Shown: piece after piece, positions 1 through 10,935 of the stretch | Position numbering within the stretch: the first letter of the stretch is position 1 | Layout: each line of letters begins with the position of its first letter | DNA from: Sordaria brevicollis | Lineage: Eukaryota; Ascomycota; Sordariomycetes; Sordariales; Sordariaceae | Reading direction: 5' to 3' | DNA length: 64,000 nucleotides | Assembly: GCA_033439795.1 (NCBI GenBank) | Contig: JAUTDP010000005.1 | Location: 3,465,059 to 3,529,058 of the forward strand | Notes under the pieces: generated by a model | Databases searched by the model: none | The model's input: the letters and a program-made list of their open reading frames with translations, nothing else | Told to the model about the DNA's origin: nothing | Program-made: the position numbers and the translations under genes

Positions 1-1222
1 CCAGAATTTCATCTTCCTCGCCGCAGCGTCACATACTCTCAACACAGAAGCGACCCTACCTCACGTATCTCTATAAACCAACACGTCCTCGGCTCGCTAC
101 CATCGAACGATGAACCCCTGCCCGTCCCTGGACCACGTTCCATCGTCCATCGTCAGTCCGAGATGGAGTTACATCGGGTTAAAGGGGTCGTTTCGCCTGC
201 TTCTAGGCACGATACCTCTAGGCAGGCCATGTGTTGCTCGTGCACTGCACTACACTGCCTGAAATCCAGTCTCCTTCCTCGTAAGGTTGGTCAAATCTGA
301 TTCCGTGCGGTCTAGATGGCCATGACATGAGGGATACACTAGATGAGCGTTACGGTGCAACCCGTCCGGCCGGTCATGATCTGCTACAGGGCCAGGCCTC
401 GAGGAATCCATCCATCCATCCATCCATCCATCCATCAGTGCTACTCACTGACTGGAGATCTCGAATCTGGACCCTGAGCATACACACGTGGTAACGACAA
501 CGCGTTATCTGTACTCCTACGCAAAAGATCGGATGTACGACATACATACTCCTCGATCATACAATTCCCGGAAAGAAGGAAACAATTCCCTTGAACCTAA
601 GAGCTAGGAGGCCCGATAACCTAACGCTGACCATGCAGAAAGTAGGTATCAAAGGGGCACAAAACGCATGTCAAGGTCCGTGCAGGCCTTTTACACCTCC
701 ATCCGCATCGGAAAATCGGAAGATGCTTCTACGTTGCGTTCATGCTGTGCCTGACACCAAGATTCTTGCATTAGCGAATCAGACGAGGGCGGTTAGTTGA
801 AGGATTACCCAAGACATGTCGTGGAACACCGAATTTTCTGGGGATGGAGGTCCAAAAGTCCGAACACATGTTGATGAAATGTTCACGAAAGGGGGTGTAA
901 CTCGTAAGCATGTCCATCGTGCACCTCGGACTCGGAGGTTGAAGAATGAGCGTGGCTGACCTACGTACCTATTGAGTGGCATGTGGGAACGTGCGCCACA
1001 ACGATGGGAATAGACCAGCCACCCCCTAAACGGCCGCCGCGCGCCATACACTGCACCTCACCACCATCGCTTGTGGTCAACATCGATAAAACAAGGAACG
1101 GAAAAGCAATATAAACATCACGGTACAAGGAGACGGCAAGATACTCTAAACAGTTGATTATTCTTGATTCTAGGTTCCTATGTAGAGATACATTAATATT
1201 CCCAGCAGACCGTAGACCTACT
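1..1222. other. Intergenic; no gene recognised
   Basis: I see no coding region with family resemblance or plausible splice structure. Short open frames here look like chance overlaps. A (ATCC)n microsatellite lies at about 406-436. The region is downstream of the minus-strand DEAH-like gene. Confidence 0.5.
406..436. repeat. (ATCC)n microsatellite
   Basis: About eight uninterrupted copies of the tetranucleotide TCCA/ATCC are visible. Confidence 0.9.
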
Positions 1223-3448
1223 CTACTGCCCCTCCATGTCCCGCAACATTGCAGGTGTCGGAGCCAAGGGGTACTCCGTGCGCATGCCCCGGACCAATTT
1301 TTCAAGACCCAGATGACTCGACTTCGGGAACACCTCCTTGAGCAACTCATGAACGCGAGTTTGCGACACCCACACGACGTTTTGAGCGTGGTACTGGTAC
1401 CCCTGATCGGACCTAACGAGCCCTGAATAGAACCCAAAGACATTCGGATCCTCGCTGGTCGGGGCGGGCGGCTTCTGCGAAGTGACCAAGGAGACGCCAG
1501 ACACAACATCGACGACGGGGCCGCGAACTGCATCATCGAGCACGAGGTTGTAAAGGTTGGCGAGGAGGAGATCCTTCTCGATCGCTCCCGTGTCCACCTG
1601 ATCCTGATCCTGATCCTGATCCTGATCCTGTCCGTTGCTCGAGGAGGCGAGAAGAGTTGGATGGTTTTGGAACGCCTTGATACGATGACGGATGCGCCTG
1701 TAGAGATTCTGATTGGCCATCATCCAGCCTCCGTTAGCCAGTTGAATTGGTGCCGAGAAATCGTTTCCGCAGTGGTCCTTCTCCAAGCTCAGGAGCATGG
1801 CCACGGTCTCGTACAAGATTGCTTGGGAGGCCAGAGACTTGGCCCATCCAGATCCAACAGCGACGGTGGGAATCCTGTGTTTGTCTTGATTGAACATGGC
1901 AAGTGTGCTTGTGATTCCTTCTCTATCACCTTCGAGATGAACCAGCACGCCGACCACGCACTTGATGGCATCTGACATGGGCTACGGAGTGGTGGAGGTG
2001 ATGGAGGAAAGGAGATAGGAAGCCGCAAAGTTCCTCGACGGAAGAGACTGCGCGCCCGAAAACATCCGCAGGCCACGATCCGTGAGGGCATAGCCCTCTT
2101 CGAAGTCCGCGATGACCCCCATCCTGAACAAGCGAGTGGCCATCTCATAGGTCATATACCCGTCCATCGGCAGAGCAAGTAGGGTATCGGTTGGGAACCT
2201 GAAGCGACGGAACAGGTACAGCAGCGTGTGCAAGATTTCTTCGGCAAATGCGGGCTGTGCGGGGCCCTCGTCTTCCTTCACGATAACATCCTGTTCGCTT
2301 CCGTTGTCGGTGCAAGCGATGTAAATGCCCAAAACGCGATCGACATTGCAGCCTCCGATGCGGAGCAGCGCCTGGATGTCGTGCTGGGCTATCTTAGCCT
2401 CCTCGTAGACCATGTGGCACGTACACACGTCAAAGACGTAGCGCCCCGTATATTGCGGCAGGACGTATATAATGCGGCAATCCTCCTCGGGAAAGGGCAT
2501 CCAAAATCGGACGTCGGATGTGACGAACGCAATGGTAGACCTGGCTAGGGACTTTGTATTAACCCGTTCACGGCAATGCGCCTCGGTTGGCGACAAGAAG
2601 ACGTCTTAGACATCAGAACCAAGATGGCGAGCTTTGCGAATATACGAGGTGATTGCGTCGCGTTCCGACCATCCGGCCACAGAACAGACGACAACAAGCT
2701 TCTGGGACGCAAACAATTCTTTGGCTCCTTCGTCGAAGGCCTTAATAATGCAGTAGGCTGTGCAATCTAGCCTTGACCATTCGTTCCCCGGGAAAGGCTT
2801 GACGCCACTTAACAGGCCGTTGAACGCCTGTCTTGGCTCTGAAATATAGTCTTGAGGATCGACGTCGAAATCGGTCTTGATTTGATGTTTGGACCACGCG
2901 TGAACCGACGTGTTTGCGACAGTCAAACAGGTAATGGCCGTTGAACCAGTCTTGTATACGGTGTGGATAGCCTGGAGCAGAGTGGCAAGTGATCCTGCCG
3001 CCGAAGCGGTTATCCAACCACAATTGAGGTCGAAGACGACCACCGAACGGCGTGTGAGCTTGAAAGCTTCATCCTGCAAGATCGTGTAGTAGTCTATGAC
3101 GCTCAGCGTGTTTTGTCGAGCGACGACCTTGTTGCGACTGATGGTGCATCCACGAAGCTTATCTTGGAGATATGTAGTCGCGTCAACAACGCTGGGCTGG
3201 CTAGGGACGACGTAAACGAAACTGAAAACATCCGTATCGTTGTTGTCCGCGGCGCGCTGATTGAGCTCTCGGACCTGCTTCTCCAGGTGAGCGAGTAGCG
3301 TGTAAGCTTCGGATAGGGTTGGCAAGCTGCGGACGTGTTCAAAATGGACACCGTCGGCCGTCACCTCCAGATCGGACATGTGTTTGGCGGCCATGGTGAG
3401 GTTGGGGCCTTTGCATCTGGACGGTGGTAATCCGCGAGGATTTTCCAT
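1223..3448 (-). pseudogene. Degenerate DEAH-box helicase-like gene with two in-frame stops
   Basis: One minus-strand frame runs from ATG 3448 to TAG 1223-1225 (742 codons). It is broken only by TAA at 2606-2608 (codon 281) and TAG at 1982-1984 (codon 489), and coding sequence continues on both sides of each. The order of conserved blocks resembles the C-terminal part of DEAH helicases: SVIDYYTIL and VVVFDLNCGW where motif II should be, VVVCSVAGWSERDAITSYI (motif IV-like), STIAFVTSDVRFWMPFPEE (motif V-like), HDIQALLRIGGCNVDRVLG (motif VI-like, arginines lost). A winged-helix/HA2-like stretch follows (LALPMDGYMTYEMATRLFRM, then YALTDRGLRMFSG). No Walker A lysine and no DEAH tetrad are visible, so ATPase activity is unlikely. 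A (CTGATC)n tract encodes a Gln-Asp repeat near codon 610. Both stops equal Gln codons after C-to-T change. The family assignment is inferred from motif order only. A pseudogene is likelier than readthrough. Confidence 0.6.
1594..1628 (-). repeat. (CTGATC)n hexanucleotide encoding a Gln-Asp run
   Basis: About five to six copies of a hexanucleotide lie within the DEAH-like frame and read QDQDQDQDQDQ on the minus strand. Being a multiple of three, the repeat keeps frame. Confidence 0.85.
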
Positions 3449-3458
3449 GGTGAATGTT

Positions 3459-3521
3459 CTGTAGTGGCAAGAGGAGGTCAGTAACGCATCTATGGCAGTG
3501 TGCGCGCGTCTCTTTACTTAC
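3459..3521 (-). other. Predicted 5'UTR intron of the DEAH-like gene
   Basis: On the minus strand a GTAAGT donor (from 3521), a TTACTGACC branch-like site and a CACTACAG acceptor (ending 3459) define a 63-nt intron ending 10 nt before ATG 3448. Its flanks and internal landmarks match the predicted 5'UTR intron at 26910-26973 upstream of the USP-like gene. Confidence 0.65.
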
Positions 3522-4170
3522 TTCTCTCGATCGCGACCGCGGAATGGTCGTGATTGCTGTTGCCGTTGATGTTTCGAGGAAAAGTTCAAATGGCGGGGTT
3601 GTTGGGCAAGGGCGAGTAGGAGTAGGAATAGGCGTCACAAGTGAACTGCCAAAAACCAACTTCACTGTCACCAGCTGGCAGAAGGCTGCCTGCCTGCCGT
3701 GTTGGAAGGCCTTGCTTGCCCTGAGCCGCCCTTCACTGGCCTTGTTCATTCACAGACACGGCCTTGCAGGGTAGGGTGTCCCTTCAGTCAGACTCTGGGA
3801 AGGTACGGAGGTACATGACATCCTGAGACGACGAGTGAATGCCCTATTCCGTTGTCCAGGGGACAAGGTCTCGTACATGTATTGTGACAGGCGTAACTTA
3901 CCGTTTCACCTCAAGTAGGCTGTTCGAGATGCCACATACTGTGGTATTGCCGCAGTAAGCAGGGGCAGGTATCTGACTTGTTGCCATCGTTGTTTGGAGG
4001 CGGCCGCGGCGGCCGCTTGGGTAACGTCAGTATTCTTGACCACGGTGAAGCATTTCAGACCAGAAAAATCATTCAATCCCCTTCTTCCCCGGGACGGAAT
4101 CTTCTATCTCAACTGACAGCAATATTACTCACCTCAACCAGCGCTGTTACCCAGTTCCAACATCACCACC
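3522..4170. other. Divergent intergenic/promoter region
   Basis: The region lies between the minus-strand DEAH-like gene and the plus-strand DUF1993 gene, so it should hold both promoters. A GC-rich palindromic run of overlapping NotI-type sites (GCGGCCGCGGCGGCCGC) is at about 4000-4017. The sequence directly upstream of the minus gene, to about 3575, is homologous to the plus strand near 26860-26910. I see no further gene. Confidence 0.5.
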
Positions 4171-4767
4171 ATGCCCCTCCAACTCTCCGAACTCGTCCTG
4201 TCGACCTTCTCCAACGGTCTCAAAGTCCTCGTCCACCTGATTGACGTCGCCGAGGAACACGCCTATTACCTAGGCCTTTCAGCGGACGACCTATACCCCG
4301 ACGCACGCCTGATCGAAGATATGAAGCCCTTCTCGTTTCAGATCCAAGAGGCCACGACGGCCGTTAATATCGCGCTTGCCCGTCTTGGTGTTACCGAGCT
4401 GCAAGCCTGGGCGGACGAAGAGAGCACGATGGCGGAGTTGAGGGCGAGGATTGCCAAGGCGCAGAAGTTGTTGGAGGAGGTCGATAAGGAGGATATTGAT
4501 AAAGGGGCGGATGAGGCTGCTTATTTGTGAGTGTCTTTCCATGAGGGTGCTACAGATGAGGATGAGGGATGCGCTGATAGGTATAATGACAGGCACTTCG
4601 GCCCCATGACCCTCACGACAACCGGCAAGGGATCGATCCTCGGTTATAGCATCCCCAACTTCTTCTTCCATATACAGACTGCGTATGCGATTCTTAGAAG
4701 CAAAGGAGTGCCGCTTGGGAAGAAGGACTATGCGGAGAGTTTCGTGCTGCCATACCTCGTTGTCTGA
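4171..4767 (+). CDS. DUF1993 domain protein
   Basis: Two exons, 4171-4526 and 4593-4767, encode 176 aa. The intron (4527-4592, 66 bp) has a GTGAGT donor and a GACAG acceptor. Joining restores Leu-His-Phe across the junction. The protein matches the DUF1993 family over its full length: an N-terminal helix (SELVLSTFSNGLKVLVHLID), a central PFSFQIQEATTAVNIALARL block, and the family's ending IPNFFFHIQTAYAILRSKGV followed by PLGKKD. DUF1993 proteins are small, probably soluble helical proteins related to the DinB-like four-helix fold, with no firmly established reaction. There is no signal peptide, so a cytosolic location is inferred. The length is typical for the family. The start is the first ATG in good context (caccATGc). 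Confidence 0.9.
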
Positions 4768-4796
4768 ACTCTGAACACGCGGGATGCCCGCGGGCT

Positions 4797-5091
4797 GTAT
4801 AAGATAGGAGACATTAAGTAGGAGATAGGAGACCTTGAGTCGGAGATAGGAGACCTTGAGTATAAGATAGGAGACCTTGAGTATAAAACAGGAAACCTTG
4901 AGTATGAAACAGGATACCTTGCGTATAAAATAGGATACATTGAATATAAGATAGGAGACCTTAGGTATAAAACAGGAGACTTTGAGGAAGAGATAGAAGA
5001 CCTTGAGTATAAAACAGGAGACCTTGAATCTAAAACAGGACACCTTAAGTATAAAACTGGACACCTTGAGTATAGGATAGGAGGCCTTGAG
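4797..5091. repeat. 21-bp minisatellite, about 14 copies
   Basis: A tandem array begins about 30 bp after the DUF1993 stop. The consensus is close to ATAGGAGACCTTGAGTATAA, with copies varying at several positions. Because 21 is divisible by three, the minus strand reads as a seven-residue repeat (e.g. KVSCFIL), but I see no gene signals and regard those frames as by-products. The array lies in or just beyond the 3'UTR of the DUF1993 gene. Confidence 0.9.
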
Positions 5092-5478
5092 TGCGAGGGG
5101 GGAAGGGTCGCAAAGGAGATGACACACAGCGATCGTCATGATCATCCGGAGATTGTTGTGCCATGTGCTACTCCGAAGACGACGTGAAAACCTGGTAACG
5201 AGGGAACGTCCATATATCCGGTTGGCATAATGGTGTGTGACGTGACGGTAGTTCCTGTCCGCTGATATTGCCGTAGATTGACCCCCATTCTGCCTAAACA
5301 CCAATGCATAGGTATCCCGAATCATAAGCTTGGGGCGGATGCACATGTGCTCCCGAACAATGAAGTTGGCAACGGTGCTGCGTACGATATATAAACTGGA
5401 TATGCCCCGATCCCGCGATAGTGGTGCGGAGCTTAGTCGGTGTCTTCAACCACGTAAACACCAAGACATCACAGCATC
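5092..5478. promoter_or_regulatory. Promoter region of small secreted protein, with TATA box
   Basis: A TATATAAA element sits at about 5388-5395, some 85 bp upstream of ATG 5479, followed by a short leader ending in acatcacagcatcATG. No other gene is seen between the minisatellite and the start. Confidence 0.55.
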
Positions 5479-5844
5479 ATGATATTCAAGAGTGTCCTCC
5501 TCGCCCTGGTCGGTGTGGCAACAGCTGTGCCAACCATCTTATCACCAAGAGCTGAAGCACCTTGCGACCCTTGGTCCGACGAATGCCGCGAAGTCATAAC
5601 AGCGAACGCCTGCTTCGCCGCCTACGTGCCATCAGGGGACATTCCAACCGTGCTGAGATGTGTGGATGTTGACGACTCTGCTGTCGCTGAGAGAAAGGTA
5701 GGCACTCGCACATTGTTATCATCGTGTGAGACCACTTGGCTGACCATCACTGGAATTGACCAGTTGTGCAACTGCTATGGATGTGCAGAGACGACTGTGC
5801 AAGACTTTGCGACGGGTATACTTGGGTGCAAGGCCTCTTCATAA
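5479..5844 (+). CDS. Small secreted cysteine-rich protein (likely one in-frame intron)
   Basis: The frame is open for 121 codons. The protein starts with a clear signal peptide (MIFKSVLLALVGVATAVP) and has several cysteines, including a CNCYGC cluster near the C-terminus. A 66-bp segment (5698-5763) has a GTAGGC donor, a GGCTGAC branch-like site and a CAG acceptor, and its removal keeps frame. I favour this as a real intron. The spliced product is about 99 aa and joins AVAERK to LCNCYGCAETTVQDF, a pattern I associate with fungal small secreted proteins (charged residue, then a CxCxxC-type cluster, then DF). Function is unknown. Secretion is inferred from the signal peptide. A TATA box lies 85 bp upstream. 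Confidence 0.75.
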   Translation: MIFKSVLLALVGVATAVPTILSPRAEAPCDPWSDECREVITANACFAAYVPSGDIPTVLRCVDVDDSAVAERKVGTRTLLSSCETTWLTITGIDQLCNCYGCAETTVQDFATGILGCKASS

Positions 5845-6012
5845 ACGGTAGTCAAGCAACATGGGCACAACAACGGCAACCGCATGAACGTGACAGTCAA
5901 ACAACACGGAGAAAACAAAAATAACAAAACAGAGCAAGCCAAAACAATGTATTTAGTTGACGTAGACGCGAAAGACGAAAGGGCGTGAAAGACATACCCC
6001 AAGAAATCACAC

Positions 6013-7925
6013 CTACGCAGGGATGCTGGGAGCCAGCTGCTTATAAAAGGCGCACCGCTGCCCTCTTCCTCCCTCCCAGGCCATAGCATCCACCACGGCA
6101 ATGGCATTCTTCAAGCCAGGTCCCTTCGACTGTGTCACTCCCACACCCCACTGCATCGGCTCCTCGTACTGCACGCCGCCCGTCTCATTCAAGTTCACCA
6201 ACCTCGGCGAGGCCTCGTTCCAGACTGGCCAATTGGCAACAGGATGCGCACTCATATTCCCAGTCGACTGTCCATTCGCAATCAGGCTTGTGATGGACGG
6301 GTTACCGGTCGTGATAAAGTTGCCCCAGATGCGACGGAAGGCAAGCACAAAGTCGTTGGACTGGTTCTCGGTTTGGGGGCCAAAGTAGCCGGGAATATCC
6401 GTGCCATGCCAGGCAAAGGGGACAGAGTATTGGTAGGTATAAGCCTTCTTGGAACCAGTAAAGGCAGACGCAAACCAGTAGGCTGGGCAGACAAAAGCGG
6501 CTTCGGCGTAAATGTTGTAGCCGCGCTGTTGTTGGCCGTTTGCACTTCCAGAAACGTTCACCGCGTTGGCGCCCGAGAGGCCATTGGTTTCAAAGCGGAC
6601 CCCCGTGCGGTCAGTTGGGTTGCTGTTGGGATTCGCGGCGAGGATGGAGTTGATCTGGGCTGCGGACAGGTTTGGGAACTCGAGCTTGAGCCAGTCAACA
6701 AGTTGGGCCTCGGTATCGATGTTGTTCTCGACGAACAGAGGGCCTTCATTGGCGTTGAACCCGACGAGCAGCTTCTGGCCGTTGACTTGCTTCGCGGCGA
6801 GCTGCTGGCTAGCGAGGCTCATGATGTAGGCGTGGTCTGTGACGGGGTAGAAAGCCCAGAAGCCATAGGGTTCTTGGTTGGTGACGTCGGCGTTGGCTTG
6901 CTGCAGCGTGGCCGAGTCCTTGCTCTGAAGGCAGGCAAACACGTTCCCACTGCTGGGGCAGCCGGCAGCCTGAGAGAAGGCATAGTACCTTGAGGTGGGG
7001 TAGGCGTCCTTGTAGTTGTACTGGACGGGAAGGTAAGGCGAGTTGGCGATGGACTTGTCGAACAGGAGCGGCCCGAGAGCACCGTTGACAGCAAGGTTGT
7101 GGTACATGACTGAGCCGGCACCAGCAGACTCGCCGGAGATGGTGACGGCGAGTGGATTGCCGCCAAACTTGCAGATGAACAGCTTAACCCATGCGAGGGC
7201 AAAGGCTTGGTCTAGGAGACCAGCATTGACGACACCCTTGTTCTTGACTTCCTGCGAGGAAAGGAAGCCAAATGCGCCAATGCGGTACTGGATGGAGACG
7301 ACGATGAAGCCCTTGTTGTTCGCGTTAATGATCTCGGTCATGTCCTGGATGCTATTTCCCAAGCCGTATCCGCCGCCGTGAATCCAGACGAGGACAGGGA
7401 GGTTCTGGGCCTTGGCGGGTGCGTATACATTGAGGAAAAGGCAGTCCTCATCGCCGGGGATAGGAGGGAGCCCGCCCACAGACGGGTAGACACCCGGGCA
7501 GCCGACACTTTGTTCCGTCGCTTGGATCACCGGAGCGTTGGGGTTCAACGGCGGGAGGCGAGGCGGTTGCCATCTTCCTGCGGTTGCAAACCGGACGCTG
7601 TCCGCTGTCAGTATACTCTAACTGATCCGGATCAACCTGGGACTGATGCTGCTTACCCCTTCCACACGTTGACGCCGGTGGCAGCATTTTGCTGGCCTTG
7701 GTACTTGGCATAGCCTAAATCAACCGTCAAAGAGGACGACTGGCTGCAGACAAGACCGCGCTTCTGTGTCTCTTGCTGCTCTTGGTGAACCGCCGTGATG
7801 TTTTGTGTGAGCTCGGAGACGAAGCGAGTGGCGATATCGGCATCACGGGCAACATGGCTAAGAGGGCTAGCCAGTACGGCTCCGGTGGCAGCCAAGCCTG
7901 CCAGCAAGTGTCGAAGGATGACCAT
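6013..7925 (-). CDS. Secreted type-B carboxylesterase/lipase
   Basis: Two exons on the minus strand, 7925-7657 and 7597-6013, encode 617 aa. The 59-bp intron has a GTAAGC donor and a GACAG acceptor. Splicing restores the family block WKGVRFATAGRWQPP. The signal peptide is MVILRHLLAGLAATGAVLAS. Hallmarks of the alpha/beta-hydrolase carboxylesterase B family are present: EDCLFLNVYAP, the oxyanion-hole WIHGGGYGLG, the nucleophile elbow GESAGAG (Ser about 247), an acidic residue in GFNANEGPLF, and the catalytic His in FAWHGTDIPG. The enzyme should hydrolyse carboxylic esters outside the cell; substrate cannot be read from sequence. From memory, N. crassa has such an esterase close to gh3-3. Length is normal and no lesions are visible. 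Confidence 0.93.
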
Positions 7926-9880
7926 GATGCTCCTGGGAAGACGGGTTACAGAGGGCTGAGGAGATGGTCCGACCCTTCATTTTGGAGGGCGTCGACGACG
8001 TTTATATCACCAACTTTTCTCCCGCCCCACGGTTCCAGCGGAGGAAACCCGGGAAAAGCCAAGCCAGCTGGGTCGAGCATGACTGGATCGCTTGACAATA
8101 GCCGGGAACGAACCCTCCGTAGGGCAGTGCGTTGCGTTGAACATGGGGCCAAAACTGACCACCAGAGCCGCTACCTGGAGGCTAACATGACGGCCAAGCA
8201 GGTTGTCACCGCTCGGATATCCAATATCGGTTACACAGGTGCTGTGAAAGTGGCGGAACGTAGGGTCTAACGCAAGTGTAGGAAGCCGGCTATTTTGCGG
8301 ATGTTCATGATATTTTGGCTGGGCCTTTTGTATGGTGCGACTAGCGAGCGGGTTCGGCAGGGGTACAGGCTAGGATCGGAGATCTTGTCGTGGACACGGA
8401 GAGTAGATTTGCGGATGCCCGTCATGGTTCGTTTTCGGGTTGAAGAGACTCGTCGGAAATGTATGGCTTCATAGCCTACTCCTCCTTCTCGTTCCATTCA
8501 TTGCCTTGGTTGTGCGGGCTATGGTGTTCCTGTTCTCTCAAGACACGCAAGATTAGCTGCTGAAGACACAACAATAACATGTTTATCCGGGGCACACCCA
8601 TCTGCAATGCGGGGGAAAACGTGGGAGGGCATTGAGGGCGGGGCGAGGCGAGATTGTGCTGGAAGCTTGGCAGGGGCAGTGGAAGCGATGGCGGAAGGGT
8701 GGACGAACGGGTAAACATGATGGAGGGTTGTATCGAGAGACAAAGCGTTCGGATATCTTGTCCAAACACAGGTAGATTCCATGGGCACGGGCGCTCGACG
8801 GCGTTGACGGCGGGCATCGTGGTCGTCGATGGTGTAAGCCCTAAATTCTAGCAGGCCGGGCTACTGCGCGAGACAGTCTTGTCTCTCGTGTCCGTGATGG
8901 CTTTTGGTCTGTCAAGGAATGTTGTGCGCGGCCAATTGGCTTAGATCGACTATTCCGGTGATGAAATGGGATTCCATATTGCGTCGATGAATATTGAAAT
9001 GTCGAGTGGACGGACAATTGTTGTTTGGTAAAAGGAAAGGAAAGAAGAGAGCTTGATGACGCGGGGAAATTTGGAGGGACTAAGCGGCATGATGCCCCTG
9101 CGGCAGGCATCCGGCAGGCAACTGCACCCCGCTTGTCATTCCGTGCAGTGATGGTCAACTTCCTCCCAAACAAATTCCTCTCCTCCATCAATAGAGGTAG
9201 TCTCCAAAAGGTCCATGGCTTTACATTTATATGACTGCCTTGGAATTCTCCATCATTCAATTTATTTTCGTCGCAGCATTGGCATGCAGCTACCTACTCG
9301 ACGGCTCATTCCAAAACAATCACCCCGCCGTTCACTATCGGCACCCACTACCGCCGCTGAAGCCATGCCACGCCTGAAATGGACAACATGGGCTTCTCAC
9401 GTTGTCGACTCGTGAGTAAGCGACATCGTTAGCTTTCTGCAATCCTCTTGCTAGCATCAAGCAAAGAACACTTTCTTCGATGTCCTTAGACCTCATGTGT
9501 TGTTCTTTGGTCAAGCGGTTCCCTCAAACTGGTGGAAACTGCAGCTTGTCGTGCCCCAATCTTTAGGGCTTAGTCTGCTAATCCACAGGGCCATACCTAA
9601 GATCTCGACAATCACCACATCACAGAGACTATAATACGAACCAACCAGTCACGAGACAGCATCGCAAGTGTCATACACATTGGTGACTAAGTCCATCAAT
9701 AGTTTGTGTCAGCATCGTCAAATGTAAGCTGGCGCTGAATAAGGTACTAACAGTGTTACAGTCGGGGGCCGTAGAGCCTTTTCACAATGGAGTGCCGGAC
9801 CAGCTATAAGACGCCGTCTCTTGGACAAAGATGATGAATTGACAAACTCGTTAAATTTGAATGACCCTGTTACCATCAAC
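7926..9880. other. Intergenic region with promoters of esterase and AA14 genes
   Basis: This is a nearly 2-kb divergent region between the esterase (minus) and the AA14-like gene (plus). No open frame shows a recognisable family, signal peptide or convincing splice structure. A TATAAG element at about 9805-9810 is about 75 bp upstream of the AA14 start. Confidence 0.5.
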
Positions 9881-10935
9881 ATGTTGACGACAGCCATCCT
9901 CTTCACCTCTCTTGCGGGCTCCGCTTACGCCCATGTCGCGGCGTTTGCGCCAGGCATGTTCTGCCGTGTAAGTCCATGTTCCCTCCATGAGACTCTTCAT
10001 CCGTGCTCGAAGCTAACTTGTAAAACAACAGGGCGGCAACAATCCGGCCGTCAACGATCAGGACACCAACATTGCCGTCAATCCCCTTTACAACCTGCCC
10101 TTCTCCCAGTGGTGGATGCAAGCCGATCGGGGCTGTAACCTCGCGCCTCCTCCTGCCGGCGAATACCTCAATCTCCCTGCCGGCGGCGCATTCACAGTTG
10201 AGCTAGCAGTCAACCAAGCCTTTACCACTCTCTCATGGGGAGGCTCACGTACGACTGCCTGGCCTGATGGCGGAAACCACCCGGATGACTGGCATGGTCC
10301 CGACGTGGGCGAGGGGTGTTTGTCGGACAATCCGGGTGGTGAAGGCGGAGCTCTGCACACCCATAACGAGACAACTGCTGCTGGCACGGCGTGGGCAATC
10401 TCTTATGAGGCCGATATCGCAAACGTTCGGTTGGATAACTTGGTGGTATTCACGACGTTGGAGCACACTCCCTTCAGAAGACTGGCAACCTACCAGGTTC
10501 CCAAGGACCTCCCTCCTTGCCCACCAGGAGGCTGCTATTGTGCCTGGCTTTGGGTGCCCAAAGGCTGTGAGTAACCTCTAATTCTGACTCCGGACTTTTC
10601 AGCTAACACACAGTTTGACAAGGCGGCGAACCGAACATGTACATGCAGAACTACAAGTGCCAAGTCACGGGCAGCACTTCGACCAAGAGGGTTTCAACCC
10701 CAAAGCCACCTGTGTATTGCGGTGATGACTCTAGCAAGTGCGTCAAGGGTGCAAAGCAGATGATTGCATGGCATCGTAAGTTGACTGGCAGACACATGTC
10801 ATGAAAAACGGGTGCTAACTGGATGCATCCTCAGAGCTTGATGGGAACAATATTGTCACAGCTCCAGGCGTCTTTCCGGGATATAACCCGACCACTGGGT
10901 ATACGGTCGGTGCACAGAATGACATCTTTCAGTGA
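9881..10935 (+). CDS. AA14-like lytic polysaccharide monooxygenase
   Basis: Four exons, 9881-9967, 10032-10566, 10623-10775 and 10835-10935, give 291 aa. Introns of 64, 56 and 59 bp carry GTAAGT or GTGAGT donors, and GCTAAC branch sites are visible. After a 17-residue signal peptide ([17 protein letters not shown]) the mature chain begins with His18, as needed for the copper histidine brace. Family landmarks of fungal AA14 proteins are seen: [65 protein letters not shown], then [22 protein letters not shown]14 enzymes are copper oxidases reported to act on xylan-coated cellulose; the activity here is inferred. The C-terminal tail after the core has more Cys residues and no carbohydrate-binding module I recognise. 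Start chosen as the ATG giving the signal peptide plus His. Confidence 0.87.

Noticed and set aside
961..1536. 191-codon minus-strand frame near the end of the DEAH-like gene
   Set aside because: It lies in a different frame from the 742-codon reading frame, which shows the family-like motifs.
1223..3448. Introns removing the two in-frame stops of the DEAH-like gene
   Set aside because: Coding-like sequence reads straight through both stops in one frame, and I found no donor/branch/acceptor set that would remove them without losing conserved-looking residues.
4291..5346. Long minus-strand frame (351 codons) with a seven-residue repeat
   Set aside because: It is antisense to the DUF1993 exon and runs through the 21-bp minisatellite. 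There is no start context, domain or splice support.
6244..6993. 249-codon plus-strand frame opposite the carboxylesterase
   Set aside because: Antisense shadow of a confident gene with complete family motifs.
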